A DNA stretch of 17,048 nt from Geobacter sp. (GCA_003857395.1 RPRC01000149.1:1-17048); one strand, 5' to 3'. Positions 7,319 to 16,350 are shown, counted from the first letter of the stretch. The notes: generated by a model not told the origin, from the sequence alone. Numbers and translations: made by a program.

Positions 7319-9889
7319 TCAGGGATTGGGAAGTATTTCCCGTAGAACCTTTTCCACTGCCGCGTATTCCAGCTCGATCCGGCGATAGCGATTCAGGGCA
7401 TCGTCAAAATTCCTGCCCTGTACGCACTCTTCCAGTTCGCGGCAGAGTTCGGAAAGATGAAGGGCTCCGACCATGGCGCAGGATGATGTAAGACTATGAG
7501 CAGTCTTCTGAATGCCCTTTCCATCTCCCTTGACAACCAAATCGTAAAGGGTCTGCAGGAGATTTGGCGTCTGGGTCAGAAACAACCCTGCCACCCGGTA
7601 CAGCACATTCGGTGAATTGTCCGAACTGAGAGAGGCAATGCTCTCTAAGGTAACGACATTAACGGGTGAGCCGTTTCGAGCTGGCTGTGGCAGGAACTGA
7701 GCATCCGGAGACTTCAGCGTCGTGACGGGATTCGCGTCGCTTGATCCGCCATCCGTAGTATCGCCGTGTCCCGACGGCAGCCATCGATTCAGCATCTCCC
7801 GCATCGACTCTATGGTATATGGTTTTGAAAGGAAATCATCCATGCCCTTTTCCAGACACTGTTTCCGATCTCCTTCCATTACCCGGGCAGTAAGTGCAAT
7901 GATCTTGGTATGCTTTCCCTTTTCCCGATCAAACACGCGGATACGACGGGTTGCCTCAACACCATCCATTACCGGCATCTGGTAATCCATCAATACCAGG
8001 TCATAGGATTTCCTGAAGAGAGCGTCCAAGGCCTCCTGGCCGTTCGAAACGATATCCACGCGGTAGCCAAGGTAGGAAATAATCTCGGCACATACTTCCT
8101 GGTTTACCATGTTGTCTTCGGCCAGAAGGATCTGGCCAAGAACCTTCTGGCCCCGCGCTCCAGGAGCCACCGGTCCATGGTGCGGTTTGACAGGCTCGTC
8201 AGCGGAAGTAATATCGGACACCGTAATCTCGGACAATTTTCGGAGAGGAACGGTGACCCGGAAAACTGAGCCCTTCCCCGGTTCGCTTTCAACACTGAGG
8301 CCACCACCCATCATTTCCACCAGCTGCTTGGCAATGGTCAATCCCAGGCCGGTGCCGCCGAACTTCCGAGTGGTTGACCCGTCACCCTGGGAAAAGCACT
8401 CGAAGATCTGTCGCAATGAGTCCGGCGAAATCCCGATCCCCGTATCCCGGACTTCAAGCACGACATTCGAATATTCGCCTCCGTTGCCAATCGTGGTTAC
8501 CTGGACAGAGACGCTCCCCTGTTCGGTAAACTTAACGGCATTGCCCACAAGATTGACCAGAATCTGACGCAGGCGTCCCGGGTCACCCTCCACCTGAACC
8601 GGAACATTCTTTGACAACACCAAGTCCAGGGAAATCGCTTTTTTCCGCGCTTGTTCGGAAAACAGTTCCACGCCATCCTGTACGGTTTTAACCAGATCGA
8701 AGGATATTATCTCCAGCTCGAGCTTGCCTGCCTCTATTTTCGAGAAATCCAGAATATCATTGATAACGCCGAGCAGAGACTCAGCGGATCGGTAGGACGA
8801 TTCGGTAAACTTCCGTTGTTTCTCGGTCAGTTTCGTATGCAGGAGCAGCTCGGTCATGCCCAGAACGCCATTCATGGGGGTGCGGATTTCATGGCTCATG
8901 TTGGCAAGGAACTGGGATTTGGCCTTGTTTGCCGCCTCAGCGGCATTTTTGGCCGTTCTCAAATCGATGATCATGTCACTCAGTTTCGCATTTGTCCGGG
9001 ATAGCTCCGAGGTACGTACCTCAACTTTTTCTTCCAGCTCTTCATTGGAGAGTTCCAGCTTTTCATCCCGATCTTCGATCTGTCCAAGCATCTCATTAAA
9101 CCCGTCCAGTAAAATCCCGATCTCATCGTTACTCTCCTTTTCAACACGGATAGAGTAACCTTTGCCTACTGAAACGGATTTCATGACACCGGCAAGCTGC
9201 AGTATCGGTCCCGAAATTACCTTCTGGAGTTTTCTCGAAATGAAGAAGGCAACCAGCGAAGCTCCAAGCATGATTGCCAGTACCATGACACCATACCAGA
9301 GCAGCTTGATTACCAGCACCTTTTCATCGTACAAAATGACAACAGTACCGATCTTCCGGCCATCAATGATAATCGGACCAACCACCACGAAATTGCCGTC
9401 AAGATCCCAGAAAGTACCCGCCGAGGAAGCCAGGCGAGCCAGTTCGGACTCTGAGAGCCGCAATTTTATGCTGCCGTTCGGCATCGCGGCATGGCATAAC
9501 ATGCCGCAACTTTGGCTGCGCCATGAGTCGGGAGAGATCCCTTCCAGTGCCAGGCGCTTTCCGTGCACCTCCTCGGAAATGTAGGAGCTGAAGAGATCGC
9601 CCTCGTGGGTAAAAAGAAATGCGGCAAGGATATTGGGCTTTAAGGAGAGCGTTTCCAGGGTTTCCACGGCAGACTTCCGGTCCTCGAACAGCAGGGCGGC
9701 AGAGACATTCTTTCCGACAATTTCGGCCAGTGAGGTCAACTCTTGCTGGATATTGCTGCGGAAGGAAATAAGTTCATTGACGGAAAAGGCCAACGAGGCA
9801 ACCAAGAGCACGATGCCGCTCGTAAGCATGAGAATCGCCATCAATTTGTTCTTTATCGATAGATTTCGAAAGATGCTCTTCAAGGCCAT
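7319..9889 (-). CDS. CHASE8-HAMP hybrid histidine kinase with receiver and Hpt domains
   Basis: BarA-type tripartite sensor kinase, 856 residues. Membrane segment 1 lies at ~16-38. The periplasmic CHASE8-like sensor (~40-190) contains [18 protein letters not shown] and [15 protein letters not shown], as in YfiN. Then come membrane segment 2 (~195-218), HAMP (~218-275), a coiled coil (~275-325), HisKA with phospho-His H333 ([10 protein letters not shown]), the HATPase N box ([10 protein letters not shown]), G boxes DTGIGI and GGTGLGL, a receiver (~585-705) with D635 ([11 protein letters not shown]) and K689, and Hpt (~755-850) with H798 (AHSLTSS). The sensor carries C128-x3-C132-H133. The start was set by CAGGAG 7 bases upstream of MALKSIF; a 21-residue longer frame has no such site. 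It is the last gene of the YfiR-receptor-kinase operon, 77 bases after the receptor. No separate output regulator is visible. Confidence 0.93.
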   Translation of the reverse strand: MALKSIFRNLSIKNKLMAILMLTSGIVLLVASLAFSVNELISFRSNIQQELTSLAEIVGKNVSAALLFEDRKSAVETLETLSLKPNILAAFLFTHEGDLFSSYISEEVHGKRLALEGISPDSWRSQSCGMLCHAAMPNGSIKLRLSESELARLASSAGTFWDLDGNFVVVGPIIIDGRKIGTVVILYDEKVLVIKLLWYGVMVLAIMLGASLVAFFISRKLQKVISGPILQLAGVMKSVSVGKGYSIRVEKESNDEIGILLDGFNEMLGQIEDRDEKLELSNEELEEKVEVRTSELSRTNAKLSDMIIDLRTAKNAAEAANKAKSQFLANMSHEIRTPMNGVLGMTELLLHTKLTEKQRKFTESSYRSAESLLGVINDILDFSKIEAGKLELEIISFDLVKTVQDGVELFSEQARKKAISLDLVLSKNVPVQVEGDPGRLRQILVNLVGNAVKFTEQGSVSVQVTTIGNGGEYSNVVLEVRDTGIGISPDSLRQIFECFSQGDGSTTRKFGGTGLGLTIAKQLVEMMGGGLSVESEPGKGSVFRVTVPLRKLSEITVSDITSADEPVKPHHGPVAPGARGQKVLGQILLAEDNMVNQEVCAEIISYLGYRVDIVSNGQEALDALFRKSYDLVLMDYQMPVMDGVEATRRIRVFDREKGKHTKIIALTARVMEGDRKQCLEKGMDDFLSKPYTIESMREMLNRWLPSGHGDTTDGGSSDANPVTTLKSPDAQFLPQPARNGSPVNVVTLESIASLSSDNSPNVLYRVAGLFLTQTPNLLQTLYDLVVKGDGKGIQKTAHSLTSSCAMVGALHLSELCRELEECVQGRNFDDALNRYRRIELEYAAVEKVLREILPNP

Positions 9890-9896
9890 CGTAATA

Positions 9897-9902
9897 CTCC
9901 TG
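9897..9902 (-). promoter_or_regulatory. Shine-Dalgarno fixing the start of the hybrid kinase
   Basis: CAGGAG on the minus strand, 7 bases before the ATG at 9889. It supports starting at MALKSIF just before the first membrane segment, not 21 codons upstream. Confidence 0.75.
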
Positions 9903-9966
9903 CATATATTCAATACAGTACCGAGTCCCTTCCCCTCCGGATTCGGCACCAAGGTAAGAAGTTTAA

Positions 9967-12066
9967 TCAGAACCGCAGGGTAGCCTTCACCCGGAAGGTC
10001 CTGCCGTCCTGTTCAATACTGTTCAGGAGATGCTCACCACTTGCAGGGACGAAATATTTGCTGTTGAACAAGTTGTAAACACTCCCCGACAGTTCCAGGT
10101 TTTTCAGCAGATTGCGGCTGAACAGGGTAACGTTGGTGATGAAAAAATCACCGGTTTGACTCCCGGAAAGGGTATTTTTCCGGCTCGTGTACTGCTCCTC
10201 GACCCCCAGAAATACCTTCTCCTCGATCAAGGGAAACAGCAGGTTGAGCTTTACCAGGTGCCGGGCCGAGTTGGGAAAACGGTCTCCGTCCATGAGATCC
10301 TTTGCATCCTGAAAACTGTAGCTGATCCTGCCGTTCAGACCGCTATCCCACTTCTTGTCCAGCTCCAGTTCCACGCCCCTCAGTTCCGCCCTGCCGATAT
10401 TCCTGAAGACCAGCAGCTCATCAGCCGGATCGCTGACAAGGGTGATCAGGTTTCTGATCCAGGTGTAGTAGCCGGACAGCGTCGCGCGAAAACGTTTGCC
10501 GAGATTCTGCTCCAGAATCAGTTCAACGTTTGTGCTCGCTTCTTCATGCAGGTCCGGGTTCGTTTTCTGGGTTGAACCATCGCTGTAGTAGAGCTCGTAG
10601 CCGCTCGGCGGACGGAAGGCGGTGCCGAACAGGAATTTGACAGTGGTTCGGGAAAGCGGCGAATAGATCAGAGCAACACGGGGATTTACCGTGCCGCCGA
10701 AAGTTTCGAAATAATCGTAGCGGATTCCGGCAGTAAGGATCAAGTTGTCAAGGAGATGGTACTCGTCCTGAAGATAAAACCCGATATTCCAGGTGGATCG
10801 CCGGTCGTCCAGATTCATCGCCACATCAAAATTTTGCTGATCCATGCGCAGGGCATCCCGAAATTCAACGCCACCGATCAGCCTGTGCTTATTCATCAGT
10901 TCCTTGCTGGCCTGGATCTCACCCATGAGCCAGGAACTGCGAACCTTGTCGATGTTCTCGATCAGCAGCGGCGGGTCACCCGGATCAGCCCAATCATAAA
11001 CATAGCGGCCATCGTAGTTGTACTGATTCCAGGAAAAACGGGTCATCAGAGCTGCCTCGTTTTCAAAGGAGTGCTGGTATTTCAGGTCTACGAACAAGCT
11101 GGCGTCAGTTGATTCCGTGCCGGGATTGTTGAAAACAGTTCCCCAAGGAGCCGTGGGCAGGGCCTTGTCCCTCTTCACATAGCCCGCTTCCAGCGTCAGG
11201 TCCCGATATGCCAGCTTGAGGAAGGCATTGCCGGATTGCTCCCGGTCGCAGCCCCGTGCCCAGCCGAAGTCGCTGGCAGGTGAAGCGAATTCCTGATAGA
11301 AGAGGTCCTGGCCCCGACGGTGAAAGAAGGTGCCGGACACCAGCATTTCCGTGCTGCCGCCAACCCGCGAGCCATAGCTCACTCGCCCCCGGTAGCCGTC
11401 AAAGCTGCCCGCTTCTCCCGAAACCTCAAAGCCGTCCAGGTCTCTTCCCCGCTTGGTGATGATGTTTATCACTGCCATCATCGCATTGGCGCCATACAGG
11501 GTGTGGCCGGGACCGCGGATGATCTCGACCCGCTCTATGAGGTCGGTGTCCACAACCAGCTCATTGCCGATGAACATTGAATTGTAGGTGGGCTCATTCT
11601 GACGGATGCCGTCCACCATGAGCAACATCCGGGTGCCGTAATCTCCGGGCAGACCAAAGCCTCTGATACCGGAATACTGGTAATTCCGGTCATTGGTCAC
11701 GGAAAAACCGGGGACGCTTTTCAGGATGTCCGCCAGGTTCCGGTAGCCGTATTTTTTGATTTGCTCCGCGGTAACGATACTCACCGAGGCCGGAGCCTCG
11801 CTGAGCGGCTGTTCATAGCGTGATGCCCCGGAAACCGTTTCAACCTCGATTCCCATCAGTTCTTCGATCGATAAGGTTGTCAGGTCCGGCCGTTCAGTTT
11901 CTGGTAAGTCATCGCTTTCGGCGTGGGACACCGCTACCAGCAGGAATACGAGGAAAACGAGAGAAAGTAGCATCAATCCCGGCAAACGACTTCGCACGGA
12001 GCGCAATCGTCGCGACACCGCAAGGAAGGAGCGAATACATCCGCAAAAGAGGAGATATTTCATCAT
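9967..12066 (-). CDS. TonB-dependent outer-membrane receptor
   Basis: A 699-residue outer-membrane gated receptor. A long basic N-region and hydrophobic core (about 31-47, [16 protein letters not shown]) end at SHA/ES, a plausible signal-peptidase site near 49. The segment [20 protein letters not shown] (~62-81) is the conserved lead-in of one receptor subfamily. The plug runs about 85-205 ([49 protein letters not shown]). The rest is beta-barrel, ending [11 protein letters not shown] with the terminal Phe typical of outer-membrane proteins. The start overlaps the yfiR-like stop (ATGA) and has AGGAGGT six bases upstream, so the genes are translationally coupled. The substrate is unknown; context suggests signalling through YfiR and the kinase as much as uptake. 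Confidence 0.93.
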   Translation of the reverse strand: MMKYLLFCGCIRSFLAVSRRLRSVRSRLPGLMLLSLVFLVFLLVAVSHAESDDLPETERPDLTTLSIEELMGIEVETVSGASRYEQPLSEAPASVSIVTAEQIKKYGYRNLADILKSVPGFSVTNDRNYQYSGIRGFGLPGDYGTRMLLMVDGIRQNEPTYNSMFIGNELVVDTDLIERVEIIRGPGHTLYGANAMMAVINIITKRGRDLDGFEVSGEAGSFDGYRGRVSYGSRVGGSTEMLVSGTFFHRRGQDLFYQEFASPASDFGWARGCDREQSGNAFLKLAYRDLTLEAGYVKRDKALPTAPWGTVFNNPGTESTDASLFVDLKYQHSFENEAALMTRFSWNQYNYDGRYVYDWADPGDPPLLIENIDKVRSSWLMGEIQASKELMNKHRLIGGVEFRDALRMDQQNFDVAMNLDDRRSTWNIGFYLQDEYHLLDNLILTAGIRYDYFETFGGTVNPRVALIYSPLSRTTVKFLFGTAFRPPSGYELYYSDGSTQKTNPDLHEEASTNVELILEQNLGKRFRATLSGYYTWIRNLITLVSDPADELLVFRNIGRAELRGVELELDKKWDSGLNGRISYSFQDAKDLMDGDRFPNSARHLVKLNLLFPLIEEKVFLGVEEQYTSRKNTLSGSQTGDFFITNVTLFSRNLLKNLELSGSVYNLFNSKYFVPASGEHLLNSIEQDGRTFRVKATLRF

Positions 12067-12689
12067 TCGAACACCTCCTGTGCCAGTTTCAGCAGATTGG
12101 AACTGATCTGCAAGCCGTCACGTTGTGCCGCTGCCAGATTTATTTCAAAGCCGACCCGTTTGCGCATCAGAAGAAGATTGATCATAACTCCTGAACGGCC
12201 GAAATCCTTTGAATCTCCAACCGTAAGGATGGAATTGCCCTTGATCGTTTTCAGAATGCGCGGTAGCGCCCGCTTTTCCGAGGCACTGATGAAAAGGATG
12301 TCAGCCTCTCGGGCATCCTCCGGATCATCATACCTCTTGATGACCACTTTCCGACCCTTGACCGTTTTCCCTTTCAGGGAATCACTGGCACTGCCAAAGG
12401 GATCCTGGCCAAGAATGCCGATAGTGAAGGTATCATCGCCAAGGGCACCTTGTGGCCACTGGATGAAATTGGCAAAATTCAGGAGAAATGCCGCTTTCAC
12501 CTGGTATTCGCCAGCCTGATAAGGCTCGGCTTTGACCTCATGGGGAGAGAAAAAAGAAAGAGAAAGAATGAGTACAAACCGGAACAAACTGAAAAAGGGT
12601 ATTTTTTCCCGCAATCCAGACAAGCGAGACGTGCATCCCGAAAAGTCGTGATGACAATCAATTGCGTCTGCTCGGATCAGAAATGCCAT
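12063..12689 (-). CDS. YfiR-family (DUF4154) periplasmic protein
   Basis: A 208-residue exported protein. It has an unusually long N-region (~30 residues), then the hydrophobic core FFSLFRFVLILSLSFF (~32-47) and a cleavage motif VKA/EP near residue 54. The mature part has the YfiR/DUF4154 pattern: YQVKAAFLLNFANFIQWP (~62-79), FTIGILGQDPF (~88-98), ADILFIS (~129-135), SILTVGDSKDF (~153-163), GVMINLLLMRKRVGFEINL (~167-185) and the C-terminal helix [14 protein letters not shown]. In Pseudomonas YfiR is the periplasmic inhibitor of the CHASE8 diguanylate cyclase YfiN. The mature protein here has no cysteines, unlike Pseudomonas YfiR, whose disulfides matter for folding. The start was set by GGAG 7 bases upstream; a GTG 29 codons further out lacks a ribosome site. 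It is the first gene of the operon and overlaps the receptor by 4 bases. Confidence 0.88.
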   Translation of the reverse strand: MAFLIRADAIDCHHDFSGCTSRLSGLREKIPFFSLFRFVLILSLSFFSPHEVKAEPYQAGEYQVKAAFLLNFANFIQWPQGALGDDTFTIGILGQDPFGSASDSLKGKTVKGRKVVIKRYDDPEDAREADILFISASEKRALPRILKTIKGNSILTVGDSKDFGRSGVMINLLLMRKRVGFEINLAAAQRDGLQISSNLLKLAQEVFE

Positions 12690-12696
12690 GCTATTG

Positions 12697-12700
12697 CTCC
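12697..12700 (-). promoter_or_regulatory. Shine-Dalgarno fixing the start of the YfiR-family gene
   Basis: GGAG within CCGGAG on the minus strand, 7 bases before the ATG at 12689. It is the only good ribosome site upstream of the signal peptide. Confidence 0.6.
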
Positions 12701-12775
12701 GGATACCCGCCACATCACATCGCAATAACGGTGGGTAGCAACTCGAAATACTGAAATGATAGAGGTTCCGCCACA

Positions 12776-12798
12776 CCAGGAAAATTTTAAATTCCTGG
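12776..12798 (-). repeat. Hairpin in the leader of the YfiR operon
   Basis: CCAGGAA and TTCCTGG form a 7-base inverted repeat around an AT-rich 9-base loop, in the untranslated leader predicted from the promoter at 12865-12894. A second weaker pairing (CCTG with CAGG) follows. It could be an operator or an mRNA structure; nothing decides between them. Confidence 0.35.
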
Positions 12799-12864
12799 AA
12801 TATTTTCAGGATCCTCTTTGGCTATAAACGGTACCCCGGCACTGGCCGCACAAGAACAGAAAGC

Positions 12865-12894
12865 GCTATAGCCTGTATCGGTACAGCCCGTCAA
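12865..12894 (-). promoter_or_regulatory. Sigma70-like promoter of the YfiR-receptor-kinase operon
   Basis: On the minus strand TTGACG (12894-12889) and TATAGC (12870-12865) are separated by 18 bases. The -35 is near consensus and the -10 fair. The predicted start near 12858 gives a leader of about 170 bases. The spacer contains a 14-base palindrome. Confidence 0.5.
12873..12886. promoter_or_regulatory. Palindrome CTGTATCGGTACAG, possible operator
   Basis: Perfect 5-base arms CTGTA and TACAG around TCGG lie entirely between the -35 and -10 of the minus-strand promoter candidate. A regulator bound here would block RNA polymerase at the YfiR operon and might also affect the divergent promoter 41 bases away. 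Confidence 0.4.
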
Positions 12895-12926
12895 AACTTG
12901 AATTTTTAACCTTTTGCCCCGGATGC

Positions 12927-12955
12927 TTGACCGGCCGACCCACATGACTTATAAA
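12927..12955 (+). promoter_or_regulatory. Sigma70 promoter of the DUF4139 gene
   Basis: TTGACC (12927-12932) and TATAAA (12950-12955) are separated by exactly 17 bases, close to the consensus. The predicted start near 12962 gives a leader of about 54 bases ending in AGGAGG at 13003-13008, seven bases before the ATG. Confidence 0.7.
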
Positions 12956-13015
12956 GGAAAGTGTCTGTTACCACGCCAATCGTAGCGATGCGCCCCATTT
13001 CCAGGAGGATGCTCC

Positions 13016-14461
13016 ATGAGAAAATCATTCTTGCCGTTGCTAACCACGTTCGCCCTCAGCACCACCCTGTTGCTTTCCCTCCCGCTCTCTGCTTCAGCCA
13101 CTGAACCGGGAACACTCGCAACCTCCACCCTCAAGGACCAGACCGGCGTGGCACTGACCGTTTATAACGACAACCTCGGCCTGGTCAAGGACCAGCGTGA
13201 GCTCACCCTGCGAAAGGGTACCGGAGAACTCCGCTTCATGGACGTTGCCTCCGGGATCATTCCGGCCAGCGTCTCCATCACGAGCCTTTCCGCCTCCGGC
13301 AGCTTCCGCATCCTGGAACAGAACTACGAGTATGACCTCCTCAACCCCCAGAAGCTGCTGGACAAATACGTGGGGAAAGAGGTTAAGCTCTACCAGAAAA
13401 ATCCCTACACGGAGCGGGAAGAGATTGTCGCCGCAACGCTCCTTTCCAATAACGGCGGGCCGATCTACCGGATCGGCGACAGCATCACCTATGGTCACCC
13501 CGGCAGGGTCATTCTACCCGGAGTTCCGGAAAACCTCATCTCGCAGCCCACCCTGGTCTGGCTGGTGGACAGCGATCTGGCAACGACCCGGAAGATCGAG
13601 GCATCGTACCTTACCAACGGTATTTCCTGGCGGGCGGACTACGTCCTTACCCTGAACGAGAAGGACACTCGGACCGACCTGGCTGGTTGGGTCACCATTG
13701 ATAACAAGAGCGGGGCCAGTTATCGCGACGCACGGTTGAAGCTCGTCGCGGGAGACCTAAACAGGGTGCGGGAAACCAGTCCCTACCAGGACAGGATGCT
13801 GAAGACAGCCTTGGCCGGAGCTGCACCACAGTTCCGTGAAGAAGGATTTTTCGAATACCATATCTATTCCCTGGAACGGTCTTCCACCATCAAGGACAAT
13901 CAGACCAAACAGATCCGCCTGCTCCAGGCCGCGGGAATTCCGGTGAAAAAGGAGCTTCTTCTCAACGGCGACCGCCGGTATTTCTACGCCCCCTACGGAG
14001 AGCAGGACAACAACCTCAAGGTGGGAGTATTCCTGGAAATCGAGAACCGGAAGTCCAACAGCCTGGGCATCCCGCTGCCCAAAGGGACTGTCCGGGTCTA
14101 TAAGCAGGACAGCGACGGCAGCCTGCAATTTGCCGGCGAAGACTCCATCGACCACACGCCGAAAGATGAAACACTGCGGGTCAAGCTGGGCGAAGCATTC
14201 GACGTGATGGCAAGCCGGAAACAGACTGAATGGAAAAAGATCGCCTCCGACACCTACGAGACCGCCTTCGAAATAACCCTGCGCAACCACAAGACAGAAG
14301 ATGTGGTGGTTAAGGTGGTGGAACCGGTCCCTGGTGACTGGAACATGCTCTCCGCGTCCCACCCCTGGAAGAAGGGGGATGCCTTTTCCGCCGAGTTCTC
14401 CATCCCGGTGCCAAAGGACTTCGAGTCGAAACTGTTCTACCGGGTACGGATGAGGTATTGA
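13016..14461 (+). CDS. Exported DUF4139 domain-containing protein
   Basis: A 481-residue secreted protein with a classic signal peptide: basic start MRKSF, hydrophobic core to about residue 24, cleavage SASA/TEPG near 28. The body matches the DUF4139 family in style: VYNDNLGLVKDQRELTL (~47-63), an early beta-rich domain, then WLVDSDLATTRKIEASYLTN, GISWRADYVLTL, LAGWVTIDNKSG and YRDARLKLVAGDLNRV. The second half is predicted beta-rich and ends FESKLFYRVRMRY. The N-terminal DUF4140 coiled coil found in some relatives is not evident. The function of the family is unknown; periplasmic or surface location is inferred. It has its own strong promoter and AGGAGG site and is divergent from the YfiR operon. 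The ABC pair follows after 106 bases. Confidence 0.88.
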   Translation: MRKSFLPLLTTFALSTTLLLSLPLSASATEPGTLATSTLKDQTGVALTVYNDNLGLVKDQRELTLRKGTGELRFMDVASGIIPASVSITSLSASGSFRILEQNYEYDLLNPQKLLDKYVGKEVKLYQKNPYTEREEIVAATLLSNNGGPIYRIGDSITYGHPGRVILPGVPENLISQPTLVWLVDSDLATTRKIEASYLTNGISWRADYVLTLNEKDTRTDLAGWVTIDNKSGASYRDARLKLVAGDLNRVRETSPYQDRMLKTALAGAAPQFREEGFFEYHIYSLERSSTIKDNQTKQIRLLQAAGIPVKKELLLNGDRRYFYAPYGEQDNNLKVGVFLEIENRKSNSLGIPLPKGTVRVYKQDSDGSLQFAGEDSIDHTPKDETLRVKLGEAFDVMASRKQTEWKKIASDTYETAFEITLRNHKTEDVVVKVVEPVPGDWNMLSASHPWKKGDAFSAEFSIPVPKDFESKLFYRVRMRY

Positions 14462-14462
14462 T

Positions 14463-14507
14463 GCAGGGTAACAGGGCACAGGGTGCAAGGGTCAGGGTAC
14501 AGGGTAA
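14463..14507. repeat. Degenerate ACAGGGT short tandem repeat
   Basis: Immediately after the DUF4139 stop, about six imperfect copies of a 6-9 base unit around (A)CAGGGT(A) occur in a row. No hairpin or T-run accompanies them. They look like simple-sequence drift in the spacer before the ABC genes. Confidence 0.55.
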
Positions 14508-14567
14508 GAGCCGGGAACCGGGTACTATGAACTAAACGATTCTCACGGGTTCCGTCATAATCAGGAG

Positions 14568-16313
14568 ATGACCATCAGCGAATACAGCCGACTCTATGCT
14601 TATCTGCGCTCCCTGCGGGGAACTTATATCAGTGGGCTCATCCTCCTGGTAGGAGCAAACGCACTCGCCCTGATGATTCCCTGGCTCTTGAAGAGTGCGG
14701 TTGAGAGCCTTCAGTTCCCCGGACGCAGCGCCTATTCGCCCGCCCACTTCGGCCTGATCATCATGGCGGTCGCCATTGCCCACGGCATTGTCCGGATTTT
14801 CTCGCGCACGACGCTCCTCCATGCCGGCCGCCATATCGAATACCGGATCAGGGAAGATCTGTACAAAAGCCTCCTCTCCCTGGATCTCCCCTACTTCGCC
14901 CGGGAGCGGACCGGCGATCTGCTTTCCCGCTTTTCCAACGATCTGTCAAATGTCAGGATGCTCCTTGGTTTCGGTATCCTCAATGTCATCAATACCGTGA
15001 TCGTGTATATCTCGGCAATTTTCCTCATGGGACGCATCAATCCATTCCTGACCTTGTGCGCCGTGCTCCCCTTTCCGCTCATGATCCTCCTGGTAAAACA
15101 GGTCAGCCGCCGCATCTTCCACCACTCGAAAAGGGCGCAGGAAGAACTTGCCGCCCTGACCAGCCACGCGGAGGAAAGCATTACCGCCTCTGTCGTGGTG
15201 AAGGCCTATTGCCGCGAGGAGTTCCGGACCAGAACTTTCCGGGAATTGTCCGCACGGTACCTGTACAGCAGCATGAAAATGGCCAATCTGCGGGGGATTG
15301 TCATCCCCTTCATGGCCTCCATGAGCGGCATCAGCACGCTGATTGTCCTTTTCGTCGGCGGCAGCCGGGTGATCAGTGGGGTGATGACCCTGGGAGATTT
15401 CGTCGCATTTACCAGTTACCTGGCGATGCTGATCTGGCCAACCGTGGTGATGGGCTGGATAATCAACCTCCTCCAACGGGGTGCCGCCTCCATGGCCCGC
15501 CTCAATGCGGTGCTCGACGCCAGGCCGGAGATCACCGAGCCGAAGCAGCCCGTGGAAATAGTGAAACTTGCCGGAGAGATCGAGTTTCGCCATCTTACTT
15601 TCGGCTATGCCGGTGAACCACTCCTGAAAGACATCTCCCTGCGGATCAGTCCGGGCATGAAGCTGGGCATCGTCGGTCCGGTCGGCTGCGGCAAGACGTC
15701 CCTCGTCCGCCTCATCGCACGCCTCTACCCTGTCCCGGACGGCATGCTCTTCCTTGACGGAACGGATATCAATCGCCTCCCACTGAAAGAACTTCGGAAC
15801 TCCATCGGTTTCGTCCCCCAGGAGAGCTTTCTTTTCTCCCGCACCATCGAGGAAAATATCGCCTACGGACGGGAGGGGGCAACGCAGTCCGAGGTGGAAG
15901 CCGCAACCCGCCTTGCGCAGCTGGACAGGGACGTAGCCGGTTTCCCCAAGGGATTCAAGACCCTTGTGGGAGAGCGGGGCGTTACCCTCTCCGGCGGCCA
16001 GAAGCAGCGCACCGCCATCGCCCGAGCCTTGCTGAAAAACCCTTCCATCCTGATCCTCGACGATCCGCTTTCGGCAGTGGATGCCAGTACCGAGGAAGAA
16101 ATATTGAATGGCCTTGCCCGCTACTACGGAAAACGCACCGTGCTGATCGTCTCGCACCGGCTTTCGGCACTGCGAGGCTGTGACCTGATCATCGTTCTGG
16201 AGGAGGGAACCATTGCTGAGCAGGGGACCCACCAGGAGTTGCTGGCCCTGGAAGGCCGTTATGCGGCTATCCACCGGGAACAGAATCTGCGCGAAGAGTT
16301 AGAGAGATTATAA
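14568..16313 (+). CDS. Half-size ABC exporter with degenerate catalytic site
   Basis: Type IV ABC exporter subunit, 581 residues. The membrane domain has about six helices (~18-300). The nucleotide-binding domain has Walker A GPVGCGKTS (370-378), Q-loop Q418, signature LSGGQKQR (474-481), Walker B LILDD with D498-D499, D-loop SAVD and H-loop H530. The normal catalytic Glu after Walker B is Asp (D499), as in BmrC/YheI, LmrC and TM287, the degenerate partners of heterodimeric multidrug exporters. A second exporter gene follows 57 bases later and is the likely partner. The substrate is unknown. AGGAG directly abuts the ATG, an abnormally short spacing, yet no other start exists back to the upstream in-frame stop and the N-terminus aligns well with relatives. 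Confidence 0.92.
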   Translation: MTISEYSRLYAYLRSLRGTYISGLILLVGANALALMIPWLLKSAVESLQFPGRSAYSPAHFGLIIMAVAIAHGIVRIFSRTTLLHAGRHIEYRIREDLYKSLLSLDLPYFARERTGDLLSRFSNDLSNVRMLLGFGILNVINTVIVYISAIFLMGRINPFLTLCAVLPFPLMILLVKQVSRRIFHHSKRAQEELAALTSHAEESITASVVVKAYCREEFRTRTFRELSARYLYSSMKMANLRGIVIPFMASMSGISTLIVLFVGGSRVISGVMTLGDFVAFTSYLAMLIWPTVVMGWIINLLQRGAASMARLNAVLDARPEITEPKQPVEIVKLAGEIEFRHLTFGYAGEPLLKDISLRISPGMKLGIVGPVGCGKTSLVRLIARLYPVPDGMLFLDGTDINRLPLKELRNSIGFVPQESFLFSRTIEENIAYGREGATQSEVEAATRLAQLDRDVAGFPKGFKTLVGERGVTLSGGQKQRTAIARALLKNPSILILDDPLSAVDASTEEEILNGLARYYGKRTVLIVSHRLSALRGCDLIIVLEEGTIAEQGTHQELLALEGRYAAIHREQNLREELERL

Positions 16314-16315
16314 AC

Positions 16316-16350
16316 GAGACCTGCCAGATTTTGAAAACCTGGCAGGTCTC
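16316..16350. repeat. Perfect 12-base-stem hairpin between the two ABC genes
   Basis: GAGACCTGCCAG (16316-16327) and CTGGCAGGTCTC (16339-16350) pair perfectly around an 11-base loop, starting 3 bases after the stop of the first ABC gene. No T-run follows on the plus strand, so it is not a standard intrinsic terminator. It may be a dispersed REP-type repeat or an RNA processing/stability element within the operon. Confidence 0.75.

Larger units (their letters stand above)
12690..13015. other. Divergent intergenic region between the YfiR operon and the DUF4139 gene
   Basis: 326 bases without a supported gene. It holds a minus-strand promoter candidate (12865-12894) with a palindrome in its spacer and a plus-strand promoter (12927-12955), 32 bases apart. 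A long minus-strand leader of about 170 bases (from about 12858 to 12689) carries a hairpin at 12776-12798. Close back-to-back promoters allow shared regulation of both transcripts. Confidence 0.6.

Noticed and set aside
9488..9508. Standard c-type heme-binding motif in the kinase
   Set aside because: The spacing is C-x3-C-H, not C-x2-C-H, so it is not called as a heme site and is kept only as a possible redox or metal motif.
14463..14507. CRISPR-like or iteron array after the DUF4139 gene
   Set aside because: Units are only 6-9 bases, imperfect and without spacers; they look like simple-sequence drift.
14946..16274. Minus-strand open frame of 442 codons opposite the first ABC gene
   Set aside because: Antisense shadow; the plus-strand frame has complete ABC exporter motifs.
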